Below, in pieces: positions 26,162-33,633 of a stretch of DNA of 64,000 nt. Where the stretch lies: assembly GCA_030750865.1 (NCBI GenBank), contig JASMHE010000001.1:1-64000 (forward strand), given 5' to 3'. The position numbers and the translations under genes were made by a program. The notes under the pieces were generated by a model. That model saw only the letters and a program-made list of their open reading frames with translations, made no database searches and was not told the origin of the DNA. The DNA comes from Alphaproteobacteria bacterium. Lineage in GTDB: Bacteria > Pseudomonadota > Alphaproteobacteria > Micavibrionales > Micavibrionaceae. Positions within the stretch are counted from its first letter, which is position 1; each line of letters begins with the position of its first letter.

Positions 26162-27649
26162 TTATTTTTCATCATCATCTTGTGATTTTTTGCTCGCAAA
26201 GAACGACATCGGATTTCCGCCATCAGATGGTGGCGGCGTTTCCTGCGGCGGCTGCTCCGGCGGCGGCGTTTCCTGTGGCGGCGGAGTCTGCGGTTGTTCT
26301 GATGGTTGTGCGGGTGGCACTTCCGGCGGTTGCGCAGGCGGCACTTCGGGTTGCTGCGGTGCTTGCGGTTGTTCTTGTGGCGCCTGTTGCGGCGGTACCT
26401 GTTCTTGTGGCGGCTGCTGAGGTGGCGGAGTCTGCGGCTGTTGCGGCTCTGCCGGCGGAGATTGCGGTTCTTGTGGCGCGGCGGCAGACGCACCGGCATC
26501 ACCCGCTTGTCCGTTATCCGGTGTTTTCACAAAACTCTGGAATGGCGACCCTCCGCCTGACGATTCCTGTGGCGGCTGGTCCTGTGGCTGTGGTTCTTGC
26601 GGCGGCGCGGCCGGAGTCTCTGTCGGCGGCGCGGCGGGCGGCTGAGGTGGCGGCTGTACGGCCTCTTGCGGCGGGACAGGCTGCTGCGGCGCTTGTTGTG
26701 GTGGTTCTGCTTGTTGCGGTTCTGCGGGCGGCGGCGTTTGCGGCGCAGCTTGCTGTGGCTGTTGCGCCTGCTGTGGCGGTTGCTGTGGCTGTGGCGCGGC
26801 AGCCTGCGCCGGTGTGACACCTGCCGCTTCTGCGGACAGGGTTTCAAGCATTTTCACCCGCGCATCAAACGTCTTCCAGACCGTATCCATCGGAATCAAG
26901 CCGTTATTCCCTTCTGTCAGTTTGGCACGCTCGGCCTGATCCATGCCCATGATGCGCAATGTTTCTTCGCGGTGACAGGCCGCATATAAATCGGCCGCCA
27001 TCCGTAACAGGCGTAAATCGGCTTGCTTCACCAGAAATTCATCGACACCGGCGGGCAAGATCGCCTTGCGGAGCGTTTCCGCCCGCGTGGTCAAATGGGT
27101 TGCAATTTCCTGCGTCAGCTTGGCTTCGGGCTGGCCGAATGAAAAACTCTGCACGGCATTCACGACCGGCACCATTGCCTGCACATACTGGATATTGGCC
27201 TGCGCCTCATCGCTTGGAATACCGGGGATCATCGCAATATCCGATGCCGCCACACGGGAAATATTCTCGGCCGTCGGGGCAAATTTATCGGAAAATGTCA
27301 GGGCAGCCTGTAATGCGGTGACCATTTTGTTAATTTCGGGATCGGTCGGCGCTTTACCATTTGCAGAGAAATATTCACCCACCAGCGGACTGCACACCGT
27401 CGCCAACGATAAACGCACCGCATCGGCGTCGGCTTCATTGCCCTTCAGATCCAGATCTTTGGACAAGCCGATACTCAGCTGTACGCATTTTGAAACAAGC
27501 TCTGCGATATGTCCGGCCTGCGATTGCTGGGCCTCGGCATCACCGCCTTTTTTACCGGCTTTCACCGTTACATAACGCGTCACGGACTGCATTAATGGCG
27601 TAGCCAGTTTTTCAAGAATCTGTAGCTGGAAGGCGGACCGTTGCGACAT
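26162..27649 (-). CDS. Unknown protein with helical N-terminal domain and long Pro/Gln-rich tail
   Basis: A 495-residue protein in two parts. Residues 1 to ~285 look globular and mainly helical, without a signal peptide (for example AFQLQILEKLATPLMQSVTR, VKQADLRLLRMAADLYAACH). I do not recognise this domain. From about residue 290 to 480 there is a low-complexity tail of Pro, Gln, Ala and Glu with PPQQ and PPAEPQQ patterns. A short Ser/Gly island (SSGGGSPFQSFVKTPDNG) lies inside it. The protein ends in a charged NPMSFFASKKSQDDDEK. The tail resembles those of the MoxR-like protein and DotI in this window. It is on the same strand as the dot genes, so it could be a cytosolic scaffold, chaperone or substrate. 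The ribosome-binding site is weak. Confidence 0.75.
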   Translation of the reverse strand: MSQRSAFQLQILEKLATPLMQSVTRYVTVKAGKKGGDAEAQQSQAGHIAELVSKCVQLSIGLSKDLDLKGNEADADAVRLSLATVCSPLVGEYFSANGKAPTDPEINKMVTALQAALTFSDKFAPTAENISRVAASDIAMIPGIPSDEAQANIQYVQAMVPVVNAVQSFSFGQPEAKLTQEIATHLTTRAETLRKAILPAGVDEFLVKQADLRLLRMAADLYAACHREETLRIMGMDQAERAKLTEGNNGLIPMDTVWKTFDARVKMLETLSAEAAGVTPAQAAAPQPQQPPQQAQQPQQAAPQTPPPAEPQQAEPPQQAPQQPVPPQEAVQPPPQPPAAPPTETPAAPPQEPQPQDQPPQESSGGGSPFQSFVKTPDNGQAGDAGASAAAPQEPQSPPAEPQQPQTPPPQQPPQEQVPPQQAPQEQPQAPQQPEVPPAQPPEVPPAQPSEQPQTPPPQETPPPEQPPQETPPPSDGGNPMSFFASKKSQDDDEK

Positions 27650-28014
27650 AATGAGAAATTATCTTGTAATTGTCTGTTTATTGTTGATGGACATTTGAAC
27701 CCTATGCAAAATATTTTCATAGTTTCAGACCAGACACAACCATTTCTTCGCGCTTTCCCGCATCTCCCCACGATGAATATGATGAATGGTACGCCACGCG
27801 GATGTAAAACACGCCGTCAATTCGCCCTAATGTCGCCCTGATACGGACCATCTTATGACGCATATCTACGGAAGGGCGCGACGAAAATACCGCCATCGAC
27901 ACCACGAAGCCGCATCTTCTGCACGCCCGTAACCTGCTATATCTGCTCGTCTGCACAGATCGGAACGGCGCATGAAAAGGCGTACAGCCGCGCCACCCCC
28001 GCCACAGACAAAGA
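27650..28014. other. Intergenic region
   Basis: No credible gene is seen in this 365 bp gap. Short frames exist on both strands but lack ribosome-binding sites and have odd composition. No terminator is evident after the DsbG-like gene. Confidence 0.4.
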
Positions 28015-28884
28015 TTACGGCAGTTCGTTAACCAACGTCATCGGGCTTTCGGGGCGGCCTTGCAGAATTTTGACCTGCCCTTGTTTGTCGCGGTAAACGC
28101 TCAGCGGTGTTACGTTTAGCTTCCATGTCTGCATCACAGCCAAATTGCGCTGTACGCCCTGTTTATTGATATCGGCTTTGATCGGCAGGGCCGTTGTATC
28201 GCCGTCCAGATGCGCATACCAGCGTTCCTGCGGGTTTGATGCCGCCAGCAAGAATGCGGCCTGCGCCTGTGTTTCGGGTTTAAAGCCAACCGGCACAACG
28301 CGCAACTGGATCAACCCGTTATCGATGTAATTGGCGCGCAAATCCTGCATGAATTGATGACAATGCGGACATTGCGGGTCCATAAAGCTATACACAACCG
28401 GCGCGGCCGGATCACCCAGCGGCACCCAATTACTGTTTTCCAGATCATAGTAAAGCTGTTCGGCGGGTGTTCTGAACTCGCGCTTTGTCTCTTTGCTTTC
28501 TGCGCTCGCCTCCGGATTTGGCTGCACCCCGACCAAGCTATCCAGCACGTCCGTTTCGCCGGATTCGCGCAATGCCTGCACCTGACGGATCGTAATGGCC
28601 TTCCCGTCGCGGTCAAATAAAAGCCCCATCAGGAAAGCCTGCCCGTGATCGGGAACATAAAAATATTGCTGCTGGCCGTTTTGGATGGCAACCCAGCCAT
28701 CCAGACCGTTTGAATGGCCAAGATATTCAAGCTCCGCACCATCGGCGCGCATCGCTTCCAGCGGTGGCGGTAAATCGGGTGTCTTGGGCTTTTGCGCCTG
28801 CGCATCATACAGCCCCCCTGATAATCCCGTCAGCAAAAGGGCAAGGGTGGCAGCAGAAAGAAAAGGCTTGAGTTTAAAAGTCAT
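28015..28884 (-). CDS. DsbG/DsbC-like periplasmic thiol:disulfide oxidoreductase
   Basis: A 289-residue exported thioredoxin-fold protein with active site CPHC in FMDPQCPHCHQFMQDL (about residue 175 onward) and the cis-Pro loop LNVTPLSVY. The N-terminus MTFKLKPFLSAATLALLLTG with AQAQ cleavage region is a signal peptide. The region before the catalytic domain, with GLDGWVAIQNGQQQYFYVPD, fits the DsbG-type dimerisation arm. It would isomerise or protect disulfides in the periplasm. The start at 28884 is chosen for the signal peptide and the GGGGA upstream. A CRP-like palindrome lies 31-46 nt before it. Being next to the secretion locus and the Cys-containing paralogues, it may serve them, as DsbC-like proteins do in other type IV systems. 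Confidence 0.83.
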   Translation of the reverse strand: MTFKLKPFLSAATLALLLTGLSGGLYDAQAQKPKTPDLPPPLEAMRADGAELEYLGHSNGLDGWVAIQNGQQQYFYVPDHGQAFLMGLLFDRDGKAITIRQVQALRESGETDVLDSLVGVQPNPEASAESKETKREFRTPAEQLYYDLENSNWVPLGDPAAPVVYSFMDPQCPHCHQFMQDLRANYIDNGLIQLRVVPVGFKPETQAQAAFLLAASNPQERWYAHLDGDTTALPIKADINKQGVQRNLAVMQTWKLNVTPLSVYRDKQGQVKILQGRPESPMTLVNELP

Positions 28885-28914
28885 AAGAATAAATCCCCGA
28901 TTATTGTGCAAAAA

Positions 28915-28930
28915 TGTGATCACTATCACA
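28915..28930. promoter_or_regulatory. CRP-like binding site upstream of the DsbG-like gene
   Basis: TGTGA-N6-TCACA (28915-28930) matches the CRP consensus fully in both half sites. It lies 31-46 nt before the chosen DsbG-like start, so it could activate or repress depending on the transcription start. The regulator is not in the window. Confidence 0.5.
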
Positions 28931-29135
28931 TCCATATGGTATCTTGCGGGCCATTATACAAGAAATAAACGGCAAAACCATGCCTAATCTTACCGATTTT
29001 CGCGCGGATTTCTATCCTGTGGCGACCTGATTTTGCGCGGCTTTTGCAAAGCTGGGCGGGGCTTGACGGGGTTTTATGAGGCTTTCATAGAGGTTTCCAT
29101 AGAGACTTGATGGAGCATTGTCTGGCAAACCCGCC

Positions 29136-30920
29136 TTACAAAAACAAAATTAACAGCCCCGCATAGCCATAAATACGGGCATTTGAAATTTCTCCCGACG
29201 CGGCAAAGCCTGCCAGCGGAATATCGCCCAGAATTTCACGAATAAGCTGTATTTCCGTGATTTGCTCTTGTTCATACGCAGACACCTTACGCCCCGCGCA
29301 CGAAATATAAATGGCGGCGCGCACATTGATTTTATCCTGCATACCGTCCGTCCCGATCCGTTCGCGCAAGGATAACAACATGCGGGATAAATCCGCCTTG
29401 ACCGATTCCGTATCACGTTTGACAAACATGACACGTTCCCCCACCACGGGTTTTTCCGCAACGGCGATATAACCGTTGCTCTGATCCACCGCCAGCGCAT
29501 GACGCACCAGATAATCATCTTCCTTGTCACTGCCCTTTACGGCAAAGGCGACATGAATATCACCCTGAAATGTCTTGCCATCCCCCAAATCCATTTTGAC
29601 ATTCAGCCCCGGGAAATCCCCCGTTGATAAATGACGTACCCGTCCCGCTGTACCGCCGTCTTCGGGCGCTTGCGACTTATGGCCACCGGAAACGGCCTGC
29701 TTCTTGCGGCCCTGCGGCTGGCCCGCTTGCTGTTCTGTTTGCGCGCCTGTCTTTTGGTCGGCAGCCGCATCGCGACCGGAAGCGCCCTGCCGCTTCACCG
29801 GGCCATCCGGCATTTTCACCGCAGAACGCGACAATGGCGTGGTTTTGACATGTGATCCATCACCTTGCCCGCCTTCATGTCTGCTTTCATGTCCGCCTTC
29901 ACTATTTTGGCCACCATCTTGGTCGCCATTGCGGGGCGGGAAATCATCCGGATTATTCGTCAGCGCCATGTCACCGGCCGTTTTTTTATGATCGGCGCGA
30001 TCTTGTTCGCTATGTTTTTCTTGATTCTTTGCCTGATGCTTTTCTTGATGTTTTTCTGGTCCGCGTAAAAATGATTTCAACTTTTGCAAGCGGGTTTCCT
30101 TGACCTTCAGCGCATCGGCCTGCACGCCCGTTTTCTCGGCCGCCATATGCATGACATCTTCTTTCAGCACATCATATGCATTGCGGCCGTCAATTTCCTG
30201 AATCACATGCCGCTCGGCCTTTGTCACGGTACGGAACGGCCCAATCGGCAGACAGCCTTGCGACACAGCCGTGGCCACCCCGACATGCTGCGAAAATACA
30301 ACACCGGAAAAGCCCTTTTGATGGGCACCGTCCTGCTGGATATGACACGGCGCTTGCCGCCCCGATGTCAGACCACCTGTTGTAAACCCGCCGATAAATT
30401 GATCCATTTCCGGCAGCAAATCCCCGTAATCCGTTTCACCGTCCGGCACGCCGTGCACCATCGTCAGCATCGGCTGCATATGGTTCAGCCAGCCGCTGAG
30501 CGCCTTTTGCCATTGTACGGCTGTCGATAAATGCGCCCGCGCCGCATCTTGATCCGTCCCTGCCGCAGCCGGACTTTCCGTTGCCGGGATCATGCGGAAA
30601 AATTTATCAGGCACGCGCATAAACAAAACCGACACAGCCGGTTCGTTCAGATATTCCGCATCCGTGGCATACAAGGCAACGCCACTACATCCCGACCATT
30701 TTTCAATGCCCGTGACCGATTTCATTAAATCCAGCACACTTTCAATATCTTTGCTGATGGCATCGGATACATAAACAAAACCGAGATTATATTTGGTTTC
30801 GTCAACGCCGTGTTCTTTCTGGGCGGCTTTATATAAATCCATCAAATTTTTGACCACAGCGCGCCAATCCTGCCCTTTGGCAGACGCGCTGAAAAAATTC
30901 TGTGATGTGTAATATCCCAT
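29136..30920 (-). CDS. FIST-domain protein with long disordered insert
   Basis: A 594-residue protein. Residues 1 to ~240 carry the FIST N-terminal domain (YNLGFVYVSDAISKDIE, WSGCSGVALYATDAEYLNEP, VSVLFMRVPDKFFRMIPA). About 430-594 carry the FIST C-terminal domain ending IPLAGFAASGEISNARIYGY. FIST proteins are thought to be sensors of small ligands, perhaps amino acids, in signalling. Between the two halves lie ~150 residues rich in Lys, His, Gln, Gly and Asp (KHQEKHQAKNQEKH, GGQNSEGGHESRHEGGQG), which is not usual; FIST proteins are normally ~380 residues. There is no kinase or diguanylate cyclase domain attached. It stands alone on the minus strand between the DsbG-like gene and the divergent BI-1 family gene. 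Confidence 0.82.
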   Translation of the reverse strand: MGYYTSQNFFSASAKGQDWRAVVKNLMDLYKAAQKEHGVDETKYNLGFVYVSDAISKDIESVLDLMKSVTGIEKWSGCSGVALYATDAEYLNEPAVSVLFMRVPDKFFRMIPATESPAAAGTDQDAARAHLSTAVQWQKALSGWLNHMQPMLTMVHGVPDGETDYGDLLPEMDQFIGGFTTGGLTSGRQAPCHIQQDGAHQKGFSGVVFSQHVGVATAVSQGCLPIGPFRTVTKAERHVIQEIDGRNAYDVLKEDVMHMAAEKTGVQADALKVKETRLQKLKSFLRGPEKHQEKHQAKNQEKHSEQDRADHKKTAGDMALTNNPDDFPPRNGDQDGGQNSEGGHESRHEGGQGDGSHVKTTPLSRSAVKMPDGPVKRQGASGRDAAADQKTGAQTEQQAGQPQGRKKQAVSGGHKSQAPEDGGTAGRVRHLSTGDFPGLNVKMDLGDGKTFQGDIHVAFAVKGSDKEDDYLVRHALAVDQSNGYIAVAEKPVVGERVMFVKRDTESVKADLSRMLLSLRERIGTDGMQDKINVRAAIYISCAGRKVSAYEQEQITEIQLIREILGDIPLAGFAASGEISNARIYGYAGLLILFL

Positions 30921-31095
30921 TAAAGTGACCTGATCAGTGGCTTGTCTTGCGTGTTTCTTGCGTGTCGCTTGCGTATCCCGCTTTTTGCGCCTTTTAAACT
31001 AGCACCGTTTGTTCGCTCCGAAAAGAGCGAATAAGCAATGCACCGCGTACGGTTTCGCTTGCGGCACATCTTGAAATTCCTGTATCATGGCATAT

Positions 31096-31124
31096 ATATC
31101 CGTCATGTGACGGTAATATATAAT
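31096..31124 (+). promoter_or_regulatory. Promoter with palindromic operator before the BI-1 family gene
   Basis: A perfect TATAAT lies at 31119-31124, 28 nt before the start codon. The -35 region (31096-31101) is poor. Just upstream of the -10 box, CCGTCA (31100-31105) and TGACGG (31108-31113) form an inverted repeat in the spacer, where a regulator could act. Confidence 0.45.
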
Positions 31125-31151
31125 TTTCTACATAGAGATGGAGCTTAAAAA

Positions 31152-31856
31152 ATGAGACCTGACCGTTCTTTTGAACAAATGCAATCGCGCGACACCGTGG
31201 TTGATGCCGGATTGAAGGCACACATGCAGCGCGTTTACAACCGCATGATGGCGGGTGTTTTGGTAACAGCCATTACATCATTCATCGTGTCTACATCACC
31301 GGCCTTGTTGAAGCTGTTTCTGGGCGGCCCGCAATTTTATCTGGTTGCCTTTGCACCAATCGTTCTGATCTGGTTCGGATTTAATCCGATGACAATGCCA
31401 TCAAGCAAGCTGCGTCTTTCCTTTTTCGGGGTCAGCCTGCTTTACGGAATCAGCCTGTCTGTGCTGGCGCTGGCCTTCACGGGCGAAGATATCACCCGCG
31501 CCTTCTTCATTGCGACAGGCATGTTCGCGGGACTAAGCATCTTCGGTTATACAACCAAGAAAAATCTGGACGGTCTGCGGACATTTGCCGTGATGGGCAT
31601 TATCGGTGTGTTTATCGCATCGATCGTGAATATGTTCATCTTTAACGAAGGCCTAATGGATGTGATTGCCGGTGTCGGTATTCTGGCCTTTGCCGGTCTG
31701 ACCGCATGGCAGACACAAGCTACAAAGGAAATGTACCATGCAGCCGCAGGCGACGAAGCCAACAGCCGTATGGCATGGGCCGCCGCACTGAACCTGTATA
31801 TCAGCTTTATCGCGCTGTTCCAGTACATCCTGTACTTCCTCGGCAGTCGCGACTAA
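31152..31856 (+). CDS. Bax inhibitor-1/YccA family membrane protein
   Basis: A 234-residue inner-membrane protein with seven hydrophobic helices, of the BI-1 (TMBIM)/YccA/YbhL family. Family marks are the N-terminal DAGLKAHMQRVYNRMMAGVLVT, the middle GEDITRAFFIATGMF and the last helices ALNLYISFIALFQYILYFLG. Relatives are calcium-leak channels or modulate the FtsH protease. GGAG lies 9 nt before the ATG. It is monocistronic, with its own promoter and a strong terminator. Confidence 0.93.
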   Translation: MRPDRSFEQMQSRDTVVDAGLKAHMQRVYNRMMAGVLVTAITSFIVSTSPALLKLFLGGPQFYLVAFAPIVLIWFGFNPMTMPSSKLRLSFFGVSLLYGISLSVLALAFTGEDITRAFFIATGMFAGLSIFGYTTKKNLDGLRTFAVMGIIGVFIASIVNMFIFNEGLMDVIAGVGILAFAGLTAWQTQATKEMYHAAAGDEANSRMAWAAALNLYISFIALFQYILYFLGSRD

Positions 31857-31888
31857 GACGAGGCGTGATATAGCGCATAACATTATTC

Positions 31889-31926
31889 CAAAAGCCCCGC
31901 CAATCATGTCGTGCGGGGCTTTTTTA
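31889..31926 (+). terminator. Rho-independent terminator of the BI-1 family gene
   Basis: AAAAGCCCCGC (31890-31900) pairs with GCGGGGCTTTT (31913-31923) around a 12-nt loop, and a run of T follows. It lies about 35 nt past the stop. Confidence 0.92.
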
Positions 31927-32061
31927 TGCACCACATCAGTATAGCCGCCCTCTGCCGGCCCTTCACATCCCTTGCAATCACCGCATGTTCGCACCCCTAC
32001 GATCGTATGATGATACGACTTTTCATATGTATGGCAGGTCCGAAAATGCCATACTCGGCGC

Positions 32062-32445
32062 ATGATCAAGAAACGGGACAATTCATTTATCGGGACAGAT
32101 TCTTTTGCCTATGAAATCTCCGGTTTTTCCGAAATCCGGCAAGAGCCGCTGACGCGTGAGAAGGCCGACGCAAAACGCCCTGCACGGCAAGCCGATTCTG
32201 CGGCACAAACAAACAAAAAAGACACAGACCACGCCGCGCCGGATAAAACCACGCCCGCCGCCCCCGCGCAACAACAGGCGCAATCCACACAAACTTTCCC
32301 TGAACGCATACAGCCACTGGCCACCATTGAACGGCTTTATATCCAAAACGCCATTCATCATTTCGGGGGAAATATCTTGAAAACCGCCGCAGCGCTTGAA
32401 ATTTCGCCCTCCACCATTTACCGCAAAATGGCAAAATGGTCATAG
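32062..32445 (+). CDS. Fis-type helix-turn-helix DNA-binding protein
   Basis: A 127-residue protein. The last ~42 residues form a Fis/NtrC-type DNA-binding domain: ATIERLYIQNAIHHFGGNIL leads into KTAAALEISPSTIYRKMAKW. The first ~80 residues are low-complexity and rich in Lys, Asp, Pro and Gln, with no receiver or AAA domain, so this is not a full NtrC regulator. Such short proteins occur in alphaproteobacteria and may bind sites used by sigma-54 or phosphorelay regulators. It ends 15 nt before the convergent RsmC-like gene. No clear Shine-Dalgarno is seen. Confidence 0.78.
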   Translation: MIKKRDNSFIGTDSFAYEISGFSEIRQEPLTREKADAKRPARQADSAAQTNKKDTDHAAPDKTTPAAPAQQQAQSTQTFPERIQPLATIERLYIQNAIHHFGGNILKTAAALEISPSTIYRKMAKWS

Positions 32446-32460
32446 GCCTCTTTCACCGCG

Positions 32461-33633
32461 CTATTTGACCGCGCAAATCACCTTGAAGCCGTGTGCCGTA
32501 TCAAGTGCCGTTACAGATGTAAACGCCGCGCCCAGCAAGCGTTCATACGGCAAATGCGTATTGGCCACCATATAGAGATGCCCTTTGCCTTTCAAACAGG
32601 CGGCCGCCTGCGTAATAAAGGCTTGTCCGGCATCAATGGCCGTGGCTTTATCATCATGAAATGGCGGGTTCATCACAATAAAATCGAGCGGACGTGCAAT
32701 CGCATCACAGGGCCTTGTCAGATCGGCCCACACGGCGCTCAGACGCGCATCATCGACATTACGGCCAATCACATCCACCGCCCGCCGATCCGCATCAATG
32801 GCATAAAGACGGTCAATTTGCTCAGAATCATCTAGAATTGCACGGCTTAAATAACCGTATCCGCAGCCGAAATCCGCACCCGTGCCGCGCAACGTCACAC
32901 CCTGCGCCCGCAATGTTTCAATGAAAAAGGCCGACCCGCGATCAATTTTGCTCCAGCCATATAAACCGGGGCAAGTCCAGAACCCGGCCCCTTTGCCGCC
33001 TGTTTTATCGCTGGCCGTCTTATCGCTCCCTATCTTATCATCGCCCGCCTCATTACGACCTGCCTTATCATCGCCCGTCTTATCACAGTAAGACACTTGC
33101 CCGGCCGCATACCACTTCTCTAACAGGTCCGCATCAAGCGATCCGGCGCGTTTTTCCATCAATAAAACACGGTTTTTATGTTTGGAATATGCCTCGGTCA
33201 CATAGCCGCACGCTTTGCAGTCTTTATCAAGCTGTTTGCCGCCCGCATTATTGGCCGCCGCAATCACAAACAGGCCGCCATCGGTCAAAAGACGGCTGGC
33301 CAGTGCAATCAAATGGCGTGTTTCCTGCTTTTGTTTTGTACCGGCGCAGATCACCAGATCATAGTCACCACCATCCCGCACAGCATCGCAGGAATCATGC
33401 AACCTGACAGACGGGGGCAAGCTTCCCGGCATCGCAGACAGCGCATCATATTTCGGGGCAAACCATTGCACACAATCCAGATCGCCCGATATCGCCGCCG
33501 CCAAACGCGGCAAAAAATGCGGCGCAGGCGCGGCATTTAAAATCAGCACGCGCCGCAGATCACCGTCTTCACAGCGCGAGATCAGATGATCGCCCAGTAC
33601 ATAATCAATCGATTCAAAAACAGACTGTGTCAT
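32461..33633 (-). CDS. rsmC: RsmC/RlmG-like rRNA guanine-N2 methyltransferase with repeat insert
   Basis: A 390-residue SAM-dependent methyltransferase. The catalytic C-terminal domain has GADFGCGYGYLSRAI (SAM motif I), YAIDADRRAV and NPPFHD, the substrate motif of 16S rRNA m2G1207 (RsmC) and 23S (RlmG) enzymes. The N-terminal half is the degenerate methyltransferase-like domain usual for RsmC. At about residues 180-211 there is an insert of short repeats (DKTGDDKAG, AGDDKIGSDK, TASDKTG). The ATG at 33633 overlaps the dotF stop by four bases, so this gene appears translationally coupled to the secretion operon, an odd partner. RsmC versus RlmG cannot be decided by eye. Confidence 0.85.
   Translation of the reverse strand: MTQSVFESIDYVLGDHLISRCEDGDLRRVLILNAAPAPHFLPRLAAAISGDLDCVQWFAPKYDALSAMPGSLPPSVRLHDSCDAVRDGGDYDLVICAGTKQKQETRHLIALASRLLTDGGLFVIAAANNAGGKQLDKDCKACGYVTEAYSKHKNRVLLMEKRAGSLDADLLEKWYAAGQVSYCDKTGDDKAGRNEAGDDKIGSDKTASDKTGGKGAGFWTCPGLYGWSKIDRGSAFFIETLRAQGVTLRGTGADFGCGYGYLSRAILDDSEQIDRLYAIDADRRAVDVIGRNVDDARLSAVWADLTRPCDAIARPLDFIVMNPPFHDDKATAIDAGQAFITQAAACLKGKGHLYMVANTHLPYERLLGAAFTSVTALDTAHGFKVICAVK
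33000..33092 (-). repeat. Degenerate short tandem repeats in the RsmC-like gene
   Basis: Plus-strand units of the type CGCCCGTCTTATCAT recur with drift from 33000 to 33092 and keep the reading frame. They code a DK-T/A-G rich loop between the two halves of the protein. The copies look like a slippage-prone insert. Confidence 0.6.

Noticed and set aside
26182-26817. Ala/Val-rich frame opposite the Pro/Gln tail of the protein at 26162-27649
   Set aside because: Antisense shadow of low-complexity coding; no start signal and no family.
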